Assembly (NCBI GenBank): GCA_018266355.1
Contig: JAFEAP010000029.1
Span: forward strand, 588,909-652,908
DNA length: 64,000 nt
Reading direction: 5' to 3'
From: Bdellovibrionales bacterium
Lineage (GTDB): Bacteria; Bdellovibrionota; UBA1018
How positions within the stretch are numbered: position 1 is the stretch's first letter; each line of letters starts with the position of its first letter. The translations under genes and the position numbers were made by a program. Shown here one piece after another: positions 33,960 through 42,420 of the stretch. The notes under the pieces were generated by a model, which was not told the origin of the DNA, ran no database searches, and saw only the letters and a list, made by a program, of their open reading frames with translations.

Positions 33960-34010
33960 AGTTTTCAGTTTCTGAAGGCCGTTTCAGAGGCAGAGTCAGT
34001 TTAGTTTTCC
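33960..34010. repeat. Left inverted repeat of the IVP cassette
   Basis: This arm reads AGTTTTCAGTTTCTGAAGG at its outer end. It matches the reverse complement of 34364-34414 at 44 of 51 bases. Most differences lie in the inner half, where the outer and middle blocks alternate with single substitutions. The last ten bases overlap the 3' end of the four-helix-bundle gene. Confidence 0.85.
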
Positions 34011-34321
34011 GTGCCGGTTGTCTGGGCTCGACTCAGTGAGAAAACCATCGCTCCAAGTTCGTCTGCGCGTTTTGACAGATTCGAATCCTCGATCCTCTCG
34101 AGTTCGAGGATCGCTTGGCATTCGCGCAGGCTGCCAAGCGCGATCGTATAAAATCGCCGCTGTTCTGCCCGCGTCCGCTTTCCGGAACCTTCGGCGAGAT
34201 TCAGAGCGACGCTCGAACTCGCGCGCAGGAGCTGGTCACGCAGAAATCGGGTTAGTCGCAAGGTCCGACAGGCCCAGTGAAACTCTTTCGCCTTCTGATA
34301 AGCCTGAAATTTCTGAAGCAT
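34001..34321 (-). CDS. Four-helix-bundle protein of the 23S rRNA IVP family
   Basis: Protein of 106 residues, typical for this family. The signature is the central DQLLRASSSVALNLAEG-type block (about residues 29-45), then SGKRTRAEQRRFYTIALGSL and REC-QAILEL. Members are found as the coding part of intervening sequences in 23S rRNA and as free-standing genes. The molecular function is not known; they form pentamers or larger bundles and are basic. Codon use is less GC-biased than in neighbours, consistent with transfer. The start ATG is at 34321, 43 bases inside the right repeat. Confidence 0.85.
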   Translation of the reverse strand: MLQKFQAYQKAKEFHWACRTLRLTRFLRDQLLRASSSVALNLAEGSGKRTRAEQRRFYTIALGSLRECQAILELERIEDSNLSKRADELGAMVFSLSRAQTTGTEN

Positions 34322-34363
34322 GCCGAAGCCAAAGCAAACCTCGGACCTGCCGCCATCCGAAAC

Positions 34364-34414
34364 GGAAAGCTAAACAGCCTCAGCCTCCGCAACGGCCTTC
34401 AGAAACAGAAAACT
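34364..34414. repeat. Right inverted repeat of the IVP cassette
   Basis: This arm ends with CCTTCAGAAACAGAAAACT and is the reverse complement of 33960-34010 with seven substitutions in 51. It lies between the four-helix-bundle start codon and the end of recN, 15 bases before the recN stop codon. Confidence 0.85.
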
Positions 34415-34428
34415 GTTCCCCGTTTCAG

Positions 34429-36108
34429 TCAGCGCTGGGCAGTTTCGAGCAATTCCGCCGCGTTCTCGAGCGACTTTTTCGTGAGATTCGGCCCGCCGAG
34501 CATCCGCGCGATCTCTTCCTTGCGGTCTTTCTTCCCGAGCTCGAGGACCGTCGTCTGCGTGCGTGAACCCGTCGAGGATTTCTCCACGACGAGGTGATGA
34601 TCCGCGAACGCCGCGACCTGCGGGAGGTGGGTGATGCAGATCACCTGATTGAAGCCCGCGACGGACTTGAGCTTCTTTCCGACTTCGAAGCCGGTTTGGC
34701 CGCCGATGCCGGCGTCGATTTCGTCGAAGAGGTAGACCCCGATTCCGCCCCGATCGGCGATCACCCGGCGGATCGAGAGCATCAGGCGCGAGAGTTCGCC
34801 GCCCGAGGCGATCTTCCCGAGCGGACGGGCTTCCTCGCCCTTGTTCGTTTGGACGACGAAGGCGACCGAATTCCCGGCGAGCGTCGGGCCGTAGGTCGAA
34901 ACGTCGGTCGAAAAGTCGAGATCGACCGAGAACTTCGCATCGTTCATGCGGAGATCTTTCAGTTCGTCGGTCACCGACTTCCCGAGGAGCTTCGCGACTT
35001 TCGTGCGCTTCTCGGACAGCGTCTCGGCGGCGGAAACGAGCTTCTTCTCGATTTTCGCGATTTCGGCTTCGAGTTCCTTCACCCGCGTTTCGGAATTTTC
35101 GAACGCGGCGAGCTCGGCCTCGAGCGTCTCGAGCATCGCGATCATCTCGACGGTCGTCGCGCCGTATTTCCGGCGGAGTTCGGCCAGGCGCGAGAGTCGG
35201 GACTGGACCGTTTCGAACCGGTTCGGATCGAGTTCGACGGAACCCAGGTAACGATTCACCGCGAGCGAGGCTTCTTCGGTCTCGGAGAGGGCGCGATCGA
35301 GGGTCGCGCGAATTTCGTCGGCGTTTTCGTCGATCGCGGCGAGCGCGCGGCACTTCGCGAGCGCGGTGCGGATCGCGCCGAGCGCCCCGGCTTCTTCGTC
35401 CTCGAGCGCGCGGCGGATCGACTCCGCGTTCGCGAGCCGAGTCTCCGAGGATTGGAGCAGCGTCTTTTCGGCTTGGAGCTTCTCGTCTTCGTCCGGCGTG
35501 AGCTCGGCCGCGCGGAGTTCGTCGATCTGGAATCGGAGGAAATCCGTGCGGCGGGTGCGCTCGCCCTCGTTCCCGGAAAGCGCGGCGAGTTCGTCGCGCA
35601 GGTCCCGATACGAGGAAAAGAGTTTACCGAACGCGGCGGTCTCCTTGCCGAGGCCGCCGAAGCGATCAAGGAGTTCGATCTGGGTCGAGGCTTTCAGGAG
35701 CGATTGGTGCTCGTGCTGACCGCAGAGGTCGACGAGATCCTCGCAGATCGCCTGGAGGTTCGCGAGGGTCGCGAGCGAGCCGTTGATATAGATGCGGTGC
35801 TTGCCCGCGCGCGAGATCACCCGCTTCACGAGGAGGGTATCGTCCTCGACGGCGAAACCCGCGTCGGCCAGGCGCGCGTTCAACCAGGGCAGTTCTCGCG
35901 TCGAAAAGACGCCTTCGACGACCGCTTCGTCGGTCCCCGTGCGGATCAGGTCCGAGGTCGCCCGCGATCCGAGGATCAGCGAGATCGCTTCGATCACGAT
36001 CGATTTCCCGGCGCCCGTTTCCCCGGAAAGGATATTCAGCCCCGGTTCGAACGGGACTTCGACGGAATCGATCACGGCCAGGTTCTTGATCTTCAGCGTT
36101 TCTAACAT
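34429..36108 (-). CDS. recN: DNA repair ATPase RecN
   Basis: Protein of 559 residues, standard for RecN, an SMC-like protein that tethers DNA ends in double-strand break repair. Walker A is SGETGAGKS near residue 30. A long coiled coil (about 150-370) precedes the signature and Walker B region (SGGELSRLMLSIR, YLFDEIDAGIGG). LexA-controlled in many bacteria; no clear SOS box is seen in the 48-base gap to nadK. nadK lies immediately upstream in the same direction and the IVP cassette immediately downstream. Confidence 0.95.
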   Translation of the reverse strand: MLETLKIKNLAVIDSVEVPFEPGLNILSGETGAGKSIVIEAISLILGSRATSDLIRTGTDEAVVEGVFSTRELPWLNARLADAGFAVEDDTLLVKRVISRAGKHRIYINGSLATLANLQAICEDLVDLCGQHEHQSLLKASTQIELLDRFGGLGKETAAFGKLFSSYRDLRDELAALSGNEGERTRRTDFLRFQIDELRAAELTPDEDEKLQAEKTLLQSSETRLANAESIRRALEDEEAGALGAIRTALAKCRALAAIDENADEIRATLDRALSETEEASLAVNRYLGSVELDPNRFETVQSRLSRLAELRRKYGATTVEMIAMLETLEAELAAFENSETRVKELEAEIAKIEKKLVSAAETLSEKRTKVAKLLGKSVTDELKDLRMNDAKFSVDLDFSTDVSTYGPTLAGNSVAFVVQTNKGEEARPLGKIASGGELSRLMLSIRRVIADRGGIGVYLFDEIDAGIGGQTGFEVGKKLKSVAGFNQVICITHLPQVAAFADHHLVVEKSSTGSRTQTTVLELGKKDRKEEIARMLGGPNLTKKSLENAAELLETAQR

Positions 36109-36156
36109 TGGACTCTCCGGCGGAAGGCTGGACTTGTCCGACCTAGGGTCGGCGGC

Positions 36157-37092
36157 TTAAAGCGAAACGACGTCCTTGTTCCCGAAGCTGAGTTTTTCGC
36201 GGAGCAGGCTGAAGTAATCGCGACCCGGGGTCGAAATCAGCTTCAGCGGATGCTTCGCGTACCGCTTGACGAGCACGCGGTCCTCTTTCTTCATCTCGAA
36301 GACGTCCTGTCCGTCGAGGGTGAGCACGACTTCGCCCGGCTGCTGGTCCAAGCAAAGTTCGATCTCGTTCTTGTCCGACATGACGACCGGCCGCTGGGTG
36401 AGCGAATGCGGGCAGATCGGCGCGAGGATCACGCCGTCGATCGTCGGTTCGAGGATCGGACCGCCGGCGGCCAGCGAGTACGCGGTCGAGCCGGTCGGAG
36501 TGGAAAGGATCAAGCCGTCGGCGCGGATCGAGTTCACGACCTTCCCGTTCAGCGCCACGCGCACGGAGATGATCCGCGCGATCGCGCCCTTCGAGATGAC
36601 GACGTCGTTCACGACCGGGCCTCTGAAAAGGGTCTGCTTCCCGCGCTTGAACGTGACTTCGAGGAGGGCGCGTTCCTGGATGAGGGGTTTCTTCCCGCTT
36701 AGGATCGAGTCGAGCACTTTCTTCGCGTCGAGGTGGTTCACTTCGGTAAGGAATCCGAGCGTGCCCATGTTCACGCCGAGGAGCGGAACCGAGCGGTCGC
36801 GCATGAGGCGCGCGATCGAGAGCAGCGTGCCGTCGCCGCCGAGGACGACGATCAAGTCGCAGAGGTCGACGAGTTTCGGTTTCGGCACCGCCGAGACTTT
36901 TCCGAGTTTCGGACCGGCCTTTTTCGGGGAGGATTTCAACGCATCGACTAATTCGGAGGCACATTCGTGACTCTCTGTGCCGAAAGCCACGGAGTACCCG
37001 CGGCGCACGAGTCCTTCGCCCATATCGAGCGCGAGACTCTTCGCGCCGGGATGGTGGTGCTTTACGACAAATCCGATGGTTTTGACTTTCAT
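36157..37092 (-). CDS. nadK: NAD kinase
   Basis: Protein of 311 residues from the ATG at 37092 (MKVKTIGFVV). A longer frame up to 37194 would run into the divergent rarA. The glycine-rich diacylglycerol-kinase-like motif is VVLGGDGTLL, followed by GVNMGTLGFL and the substrate block STPTGSTAYSLAAGGPI. It phosphorylates NAD to NADP in the cytoplasm. It is adjacent to recN, a frequent gene neighbour. Confidence 0.95.
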   Translation of the reverse strand: MKVKTIGFVVKHHHPGAKSLALDMGEGLVRRGYSVAFGTESHECASELVDALKSSPKKAGPKLGKVSAVPKPKLVDLCDLIVVLGGDGTLLSIARLMRDRSVPLLGVNMGTLGFLTEVNHLDAKKVLDSILSGKKPLIQERALLEVTFKRGKQTLFRGPVVNDVVISKGAIARIISVRVALNGKVVNSIRADGLILSTPTGSTAYSLAAGGPILEPTIDGVILAPICPHSLTQRPVVMSDKNEIELCLDQQPGEVVLTLDGQDVFEMKKEDRVLVKRYAKHPLKLISTPGRDYFSLLREKLSFGNKDVVSL

Positions 37093-37121
37093 GCGCCGAG
37101 TCGGTCTTTCCCCCCGGATCT

Positions 37122-37127
37122 TATGAT
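37122..37127 (+). promoter_or_regulatory. Possible -10 element of rarA
   Basis: TATGAT lies 21 bases before the rarA ATG at 37148 in the 55-base divergent gap with nadK. No convincing -35 hexamer lies 16-18 bases upstream. Confidence 0.3.
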
Positions 37128-37147
37128 AAGCCCGAGTGAAACTCCAT

Positions 37148-38494
37148 ATGGCCGACGAGTCTTCTCCGGATCTTTTTAGCGCTGCCGACGACACCGAACG
37201 GTCGAACCGTACGGGCCCGCTCGCGTATCGGATGCGGCCCGAGTCGCTCGACGATTTCGTCGGTCAGGAAAAGATCCTCGGCCCCGGAAAGCCGCTCCGG
37301 CAGTGGATCGAAACCGACCGCGTGCCCTCGCTCGTGCTCTGGGGGCCGCCGGGCTGCGGGAAAACGACGCTCGCGAAGATCATCGCGAAGAAAACGAAGG
37401 CGCGTTTCGAAACGCTCTCCGCCGTCCAGTCCGGAGTGAAAGACATCAAGGAATCCGTCGAACGTGCGCGCCTCGCCTCGCGAACGAACCGGACGCGCAC
37501 GATCCTCTTCGTCGACGAAATCCACCGCTTCAATAAATCGCAGCAGGACGCGCTCCTGCCGCACGTCGAGGACGGCACCGTCACGCTGATCGGCGCGACG
37601 ACCGAGAATCCCTCGTTCGAGTTGAACCGCGCGCTGCTCTCCCGTTCGCGCGTCATGCGACTCGAAAACATCCCGTCGTCGGGCATCGCCCAGATCCTCC
37701 GGCGCGCGCTCGTCGACTCCGAGCGCGGGCTTGGGGGCGTGCTGAGACTTTCGGACGCGGCGATCGAGTGGCTCGCGGAAACGAACGAGGGCGATGCGAG
37801 GCGGGCGCTCACCGCATTGGAAAGCGTCTCTCTCTTCGCCCACGGATCGGAGAAAGAACTTTCGCTCGAAGAGACGAAGGCCGCGCTCGAAAGCGCTCTC
37901 GAACGCCAGCCGATCCCTTACGATAAAGTCGGCGAAGAGCATTATAACGTCGTCTCCGCCTTCATCAAATCGCTTCGCGACAGCGATCCGCACGCGGGTC
38001 TCTATTATCTCGCGCGGATGCTCGAGGGAGGGGAGGACCCGATCTTCATCGCCCGCCGGATGGTGATCCTCGCCTCCGAAGACGTCGGCAACGCCGACCC
38101 GCGCGCGCTCCAGGTCGCCCTGAACGCGAAGGAGGCCGTCGAATTCATCGGCATGCCGGAAGGACGGATCGGTCTCGCCCAGGCAGTGACCTATCTCGCG
38201 CTCGCGCCGAAATCGAACGCGTCCTACATGGGCGTCGAGGAAGCCCTCGCGGAAGTGCGCGCTTCGGGCGCGCTGCCGACACCGATGCACCTCCGAAACG
38301 CCCCGACCGCGTACATGAAGGCCGAAGGTTACGGGAAGGATTACCAGTACGCGCACTCCGCTCCGGGCGCGCGCGTGAAGCAGTCGCACCTTCCGGAAAA
38401 AATTCGTGGAAAACGATTTTACCATCCGAAGGAAGTCGGACTCGAAATCCAGCTCAAGGAAAAGCTCGACCGGATCAACCCGGATTTCGATTGA
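37148..38494 (+). CDS. rarA: Replication-associated recombination ATPase RarA (MgsA)
   Basis: Protein of 448 residues from the ATG at 37148; a GTG four codons earlier (37136) is an alternative. This AAA+ clamp-loader-like ATPase has PLAYRMRPESLDDFVGQ near the start, Walker A GPPGCGKTTLAK, Walker B LFVDEIHRFN, and sensor 1 IGATTENPSFELN. The C-terminal MgsA tetramerisation domain begins near residue 260 (DPHAGLYYLARMLEGGEDP). It acts at stalled replication forks. It is divergent from nadK-recN, so recombination functions cluster here. Confidence 0.95.
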   Translation: MADESSPDLFSAADDTERSNRTGPLAYRMRPESLDDFVGQEKILGPGKPLRQWIETDRVPSLVLWGPPGCGKTTLAKIIAKKTKARFETLSAVQSGVKDIKESVERARLASRTNRTRTILFVDEIHRFNKSQQDALLPHVEDGTVTLIGATTENPSFELNRALLSRSRVMRLENIPSSGIAQILRRALVDSERGLGGVLRLSDAAIEWLAETNEGDARRALTALESVSLFAHGSEKELSLEETKAALESALERQPIPYDKVGEEHYNVVSAFIKSLRDSDPHAGLYYLARMLEGGEDPIFIARRMVILASEDVGNADPRALQVALNAKEAVEFIGMPEGRIGLAQAVTYLALAPKSNASYMGVEEALAEVRASGALPTPMHLRNAPTAYMKAEGYGKDYQYAHSAPGARVKQSHLPEKIRGKRFYHPKEVGLEIQLKEKLDRINPDFD

Positions 38495-38541
38495 AAAGGG
38501 TTCTCCTTTCCAAGGCCCCGGGTCGGGCGTAGTCTTTTACG

Positions 38542-38853
38542 ATGGACGATCTGAAAAAAATCCAGGACGCCGCCGAGAGCGGCGACGTTTCCTCGCTTCT
38601 CGATCAGATGGGCGGGGGCGATTCCGGAGGGCTTTTCTCGGGATTCACCTTCTGGGGTATTTTCTGGGGCTTCGCGTTCAGCGTTTTCGGGTGGTGGATC
38701 TTCAAACAGGGGCGAAAAAAGATGAATCCCGGCTTGATCGGGATCGGAATCGCGCTCATGGTTTACCCGTACTTCGTGACGAGCCCCTGGCCGTGTTTTC
38801 TGATCGGCGCCGGTCTTTGCGGCGCGGCTCGTTTCATCTGGGATCGTTATTAA
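38542..38853 (+). CDS. Small membrane protein
   Basis: Protein of 103 residues, unrecognised. The N-terminus is acidic with a Gly-rich turn (MGGGDSGGLFSG). Three hydrophobic segments follow (about 33-51, 63-78 and 83-96), rich in Phe and Trp. No signal peptidase site is visible. It lies between rarA and the glutathione peroxidase gene, all on the plus strand, with gaps of 47 and 11 bases. Its coding frame stays open with normal codon bias, so I take it as real. Confidence 0.65.
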   Translation: MDDLKKIQDAAESGDVSSLLDQMGGGDSGGLFSGFTFWGIFWGFAFSVFGWWIFKQGRKKMNPGLIGIGIALMVYPYFVTSPWPCFLIGAGLCGAARFIWDRY

Positions 38854-38864
38854 AGGAGCTTCGA

Positions 38865-39353
38865 ATGGCAACCGGTGAAATCTACAATCTCGCAGTGAAG
38901 ACGATCGAGGGGAAGGAAACGACGCTGGCCGATTACAAAGGTAAGGCTCTGCTGATCGTGAACGTCGCTTCGAAGTGTGGATTCACCCCGCAGTACGAAG
39001 GACTCGAAAAGATCTACAAGCAATATCGCGATCGCGGTTTCGTCGTCCTCGGATTTCCGTGCAATCAATTCGGCGCCCAGGAGCCGGGCGACGAAAAAGA
39101 AATCATGAACTTCTGCAGGCTCACCTACGACGTGGATTTCCCGATGTTCGCGAAGGTCGACGTGAACGGCGAAAAGGCCGCTCCGCTCTTCCAGTTCCTG
39201 AAGAAGGAAAAGAAGGGCATCCTCTGGAGCGAAGGCATCAAATGGAACTTCACGAAGTTCCTCGTCGGCCGCGATGGAGAAGTGCTCAAGCGTTTCGCGC
39301 CGACGGATAAGCCGGAAGACCTCGCGAAGGACATCGAAGCGGCGCTCGGCTGA
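38865..39353 (+). CDS. Glutathione peroxidase family (thiol peroxidase, GPx/BtuE-like)
   Basis: Protein of 162 residues from the ATG at 38865, preceded by AAAGGAG (38852-38858). The catalytic triad residues are present: the peroxidatic Cys in NVASKCGFT (Cys instead of selenocysteine), Gln in GFPCNQFGAQEPG and Trp in KWNFTKFLV. Cys in FPCNQ and NFC may act as resolving cysteines, so thioredoxin rather than glutathione is a likely reductant. It removes peroxides in the cytoplasm (no signal peptide). The quinone reductase gene follows by about 20 bases. Confidence 0.93.
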   Translation: MATGEIYNLAVKTIEGKETTLADYKGKALLIVNVASKCGFTPQYEGLEKIYKQYRDRGFVVLGFPCNQFGAQEPGDEKEIMNFCRLTYDVDFPMFAKVDVNGEKAAPLFQFLKKEKKGILWSEGIKWNFTKFLVGRDGEVLKRFAPTDKPEDLAKDIEAALG

Positions 39354-39374
39354 ACCGGCGGGGAATCGATCGTG

Positions 39375-40406
39375 ATGAAGAAGATCGTCGTCCATAAGGC
39401 CGGCGGCTACGAACGCCTCGTGGTCGAGAACCATCCGGGGCTCGCCCCGGGCCCCGGCGAAATCGTGATCTCGGTCGAAGCCGCGGGCGTGAACTACGCC
39501 GACTGCTGCGTCCGGTGGGGCGTCTACGAGTCCGCACGGAAATACGTCGGGTGGCCGATCACCCCGGGCTTCGAAGTCGCCGGGAAGGTGAAGGCGGTCG
39601 GCGAGGGCGTGAAGCGGTGGAAGGCCGGCGACGCCGTCATGGCGGTGACCTTCTTCAATGGCTACGCCTCCGAAGTAAAGGTGCCGGAAATCCACGCCTT
39701 CCCTATCCCGCAGGGTTTTTCGATGGCGGAAGCCGCGGGTTTTCCCTCGGTTTATATGACGGCTTATCACGCGCTTCACCAGCTCGTGCGCATCCGTCCG
39801 GGCGGGACGATCCTCGTGCACTCGGCGGCGGGCGGCGTCGGTACGGCGCTCCTCCAACTCGCGCGGTCCGCGGGTTTTCGCGCGATCGGCGTCGTCGGGT
39901 CTTCGCACAAGGTCGAGGTCGCGAAGCGGTTCGGCGCGGACGAGGTCATCGACAAATCGAAGGTTTCGCTTTGGGACGAAGCGAAGCGGCTCGCGCCCGA
40001 CGGCTACGACGCCGTCCTCGACGCGAACGGAGCGGAGACGCTCCGTCAGAGCTACAAACACCTCGCGCCGACCGGCAAGCTCATCGCTTACGGATCGCAT
40101 ACGATCCTGCCGAAAGAAGGAGGCCGGTTGAATTACCTGAAACTCGCCGCCGGATTCCTGAAGATCCCGCGTTTCCATCCGCTCGCGCTCCTGAGCGACA
40201 ATAAATCGGTCGCCGGCTTCAATCTCTCGTTCCTCTTCGCCCGCACCGATCTCCTCGACGAAGGCATGGGCGCGCTCCTCGCGGGCGTGCGCGAAGGCAA
40301 GATCCGTCCGCCCGTCGTGAACCTCTATCCGTTCGCCGAATCGGGCCGCGCGCACGCGGCGATCGAGTCGGGGAAGACGGTGGGGAAACTGATTCTCGAA
40401 ATCTGA
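39375..40406 (+). CDS. Zinc-independent medium-chain NADPH:quinone reductase-like oxidoreductase
   Basis: Protein of about 343 residues in the MDR (QOR/VAT-1-like) family. The NADP-binding motif is SAAGGVGTALLQLAR, the N-terminal GroES-like domain has AAGVNYADCCVRWG, and there is no structural zinc Cys cluster. The start is ATG at 39375 or the GTG one codon earlier. It would reduce quinones or enones, in keeping with neighbouring peroxidase and OYE genes. It lies 13 bases before a FecR-domain gene, possibly co-transcribed. Confidence 0.88.
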   Translation: MKKIVVHKAGGYERLVVENHPGLAPGPGEIVISVEAAGVNYADCCVRWGVYESARKYVGWPITPGFEVAGKVKAVGEGVKRWKAGDAVMAVTFFNGYASEVKVPEIHAFPIPQGFSMAEAAGFPSVYMTAYHALHQLVRIRPGGTILVHSAAGGVGTALLQLARSAGFRAIGVVGSSHKVEVAKRFGADEVIDKSKVSLWDEAKRLAPDGYDAVLDANGAETLRQSYKHLAPTGKLIAYGSHTILPKEGGRLNYLKLAAGFLKIPRFHPLALLSDNKSVAGFNLSFLFARTDLLDEGMGALLAGVREGKIRPPVVNLYPFAESGRAHAAIESGKTVGKLILEI

Positions 40407-40419
40407 TCGCTCGCGGAGG

Positions 40420-41106
40420 ATGAAGATGAAAATCGATACGTGGAAACTTTCGTTCGGACTCGTTTACGGAATCGCGATCGCGTTCGGAGGGGCGGTCGGG
40501 CCGGCGTTCGGCCATGCGGGGCACCTTCACGGCGCGCGGGTCGAGTCCGCGATCGGGAAGAGTTTCGAAGTACGCACCTCCGAAAAGGGCGATGTAGAGG
40601 TCCCGCTCAAACGCGGCTCCGAACTCCCGCCGGGATCCCGGGTTCACGTCGGACCGAAGGCCGGGCTCACCCTGCGTCTCGGCGACGACGTCGTGGTCGT
40701 CCTCCGTGCCGAGTCGCGCGTCCGGCTCGAACTCCGAGGCGGGAAGGACTGGGCGGTCGCGCTCGAGGAGGGCGCCCTCCTCTCGACGGTGAAGAACCCG
40801 AGGGCCCGTCCGGAGCATTTTTCGGTGCGGACGAAATCGGCCGTGATGGGCGTCCGCGGAACGACGTTTTACGCGCGCGACCGCGCGGGATCGCCGACTT
40901 ACTTTTGCACCTGTCACGGGAGGATCGACGTGCGGGGAATCGACGAGAAACCGATCGGCATCGTCGAAGCCAAGCACCACGACTCTCCGACGGAGATCGT
41001 CGACGGAAAGCTCGTGAAAGTCGCGATGGACGCGGATCATACCGACGCCGACGTCGCCGCGATCGAGAAGATCCTCGCGTCTCCTACCGGATCGGCTAAA
41101 AGATAA
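40420..41106 (+). CDS. Periplasmic FecR-domain protein
   Basis: Protein of 228 residues with a signal peptide (about 1-32). A FecR domain follows: GSELPPGSRVHVGPKAGLTL is the usual start, then a beta-rich stretch that ends with KSAVMGVRGTTFYA, the FecR landmark. Two cysteines in YFCTCHG are unusual for the domain. His-rich stretches (HAGHLHG near the N-terminus, KHHDS later) might bind metal. Unlike true FecR there is no adjacent ECF sigma factor or TonB receptor, so it is a stand-alone envelope protein. A strong hairpin follows its stop. Confidence 0.8.
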   Translation: MKMKIDTWKLSFGLVYGIAIAFGGAVGPAFGHAGHLHGARVESAIGKSFEVRTSEKGDVEVPLKRGSELPPGSRVHVGPKAGLTLRLGDDVVVVLRAESRVRLELRGGKDWAVALEEGALLSTVKNPRARPEHFSVRTKSAVMGVRGTTFYARDRAGSPTYFCTCHGRIDVRGIDEKPIGIVEAKHHDSPTEIVDGKLVKVAMDADHTDADVAAIEKILASPTGSAKR

Positions 41107-41139
41107 GACCCCCGCGAGGAGTGGATCTCACGGGGGTCT
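41106..41139. terminator. Bidirectional terminator between fecR-like and OYE genes
   Basis: AGACCCCCG (41106-41114) pairs with CGGGGGTCT (41131-41139). An inner GAG/CTC pair after one mismatch encloses an eight-base loop. On the minus strand the stem is followed by TTATCTTTT, so it serves the OYE gene well; the plus strand side has no T-run. The 88 bases from here to the OYE stop codon (41228) hold nothing else that I see. Confidence 0.75.
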
Positions 41140-41227
41140 ACGACGAACGCCGACTAAGCTGAGAGGGTCAAGTTGAGCGGCGTCCGAAAAGTCGTCGAAG
41201 AGTGATACGTCGACCGTTGGCGGAAAG

Positions 41228-42340
41228 TTACGCGCAAGCCGTTTCTTTTTCGCGAACCGGGTAGTCGAGGTAGCCTTTTTCGCCGCCGCCATACGCCGTG
41301 CCGTAGTCGACCGGAGTGAGCGGAGCGCCTTCGCGGAGACGATCGACGAGGTCCGGGTTCGCGATGAACGGACGTCCGATCGCGATGAACTCGGCGTCGC
41401 CCGCACGGAGCGCGATTTCGCCCGATTCGGCGTCGTACCCGCCGGCGGAGAGGATCGGTCCGCGGAAGGCGTCGTGGAGACGTTCGTTCACGAGCTCCGG
41501 GATCGGTCCGTCGCCTTTTTCCGCGTGGTCGATCAAGTGGAGGTAGACGACTCCGAGCCGCGAGAGTTCGCGCGCGAGGGTGACGTAGTCTTCGGCCATG
41601 CCGTCGTAGACGGGCATGTCGTTGAAGGTGCCGTAGGGGGAGAGTCTTACGCCCACGCGATCGAAGCCGATCGCCTCGCCGGTGCGGCGGGCGACTTCGA
41701 GGAGGAAACGTCCCCTTCCTTCGATCGACCCGCCATAGGCGTCCTTGCGGTGATTCGACGTCGGGCGGATGAATTGCTCGACGAGGTAGCCGTTCGCTCC
41801 GTGGATCTCGACGCCGTCGAAGCCCGCGCGGATCGCGTTTTTAGCGGCCGTGACGAATTCGCCGATAGCGGTTTCGATCTCGGCCGCGGTCATCTCGCGA
41901 GGAGTGGGGAAAGGTTTCATACCGAAAGCGTCGGTGTGGATCTCGCCGGGGAGCTTGATCGCCGAAGGCGCGAGGACTTCCGCGCCCGGTTCGAGGTTCG
42001 CCGGGTGCGAGACCCGTCCGGTGTGCATGATTTGCACGAAGATTCGACCGTCGCGGGAGTGGACCGCGTCGGTGATTTTACGCCAGCCCTCGACTTGGGC
42101 CTCGTTATAGAGGCCGGGAATCCGGGCGTATCCGGCGCCGTTTTTCGACGGAGCCGTTCCTTCGGTGATGATCAGTCCGGCCGAGGCGCGCTGGGCGTAA
42201 TAGGTGGCCATGATTTCGGTCGGGATATGGTCCGGCGTCGCGCGGGCGCGGGTCATCGGGGCCATCGCGATCCGGTTCTTCAGTTCGAGGCTGCCGAGCC
42301 GGGCGGGGTTGAACAGGAGCGATTCACGGGGGGGAGTCAT
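41228..42340 (-). CDS. Old yellow enzyme family alkene reductase (NemA-like)
   Basis: Protein of 370 residues, an FMN-dependent (beta/alpha)8 barrel. It starts with LFNPARLGSLELKNRIAMAPMTR and has the substrate-binding pair in GVEIHGANGYLVEQFIRPTSNHR. FMN contacts are in DAYGGSIEGRGRF and FIAIGRPFIANPDLV. It reduces activated double bonds, nitro compounds and nitrate esters with NADPH in the cytoplasm. It is divergent from an Rrf2-type regulator gene; the 208-base gap has a cluster of inverted repeats, so the regulator probably controls it. Confidence 0.93.
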   Translation of the reverse strand: MTPPRESLLFNPARLGSLELKNRIAMAPMTRARATPDHIPTEIMATYYAQRASAGLIITEGTAPSKNGAGYARIPGLYNEAQVEGWRKITDAVHSRDGRIFVQIMHTGRVSHPANLEPGAEVLAPSAIKLPGEIHTDAFGMKPFPTPREMTAAEIETAIGEFVTAAKNAIRAGFDGVEIHGANGYLVEQFIRPTSNHRKDAYGGSIEGRGRFLLEVARRTGEAIGFDRVGVRLSPYGTFNDMPVYDGMAEDYVTLARELSRLGVVYLHLIDHAEKGDGPIPELVNERLHDAFRGPILSAGGYDAESGEIALRAGDAEFIAIGRPFIANPDLVDRLREGAPLTPVDYGTAYGGGEKGYLDYPVREKETACA

Positions 42341-42420
42341 AAGTTCCTCAGAGTCCTTCTGGTTCTGCGTCGAGGTCCCCCGGGGATGAGCGATTCGGGG
42401 GTCTAATCGGCAGGACTGAA

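Larger units (their letters stand above)
33950..34425. mobile_element. Four-helix-bundle (IVP) cassette with 51-bp inverted repeat ends
   Basis: A gene for a 23S-rRNA-intervening-sequence type protein is enclosed by arms 33960-34010 and 34364-34414. These are complementary in reverse at 44 of 51 positions; the outermost 24 bases have only one difference. Similarity fades further outward as GGGG-containing sequence with small indels, up to the recN stop at 34429. The left arm includes the gene's stop codon. The whole 0.45 kb is visibly poorer in GC than the neighbours. The RNA would fold into one long stem with the gene in the loop, as in rRNA intervening sequences, but here the unit lies downstream of recN. 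Mobility is an inference. Confidence 0.6.

Noticed and set aside
37093..37194. N-terminal extension of NAD kinase
   Set aside because: It would overlap divergent rarA and its promoter; the ATG at 37092 starts at the conserved fold.
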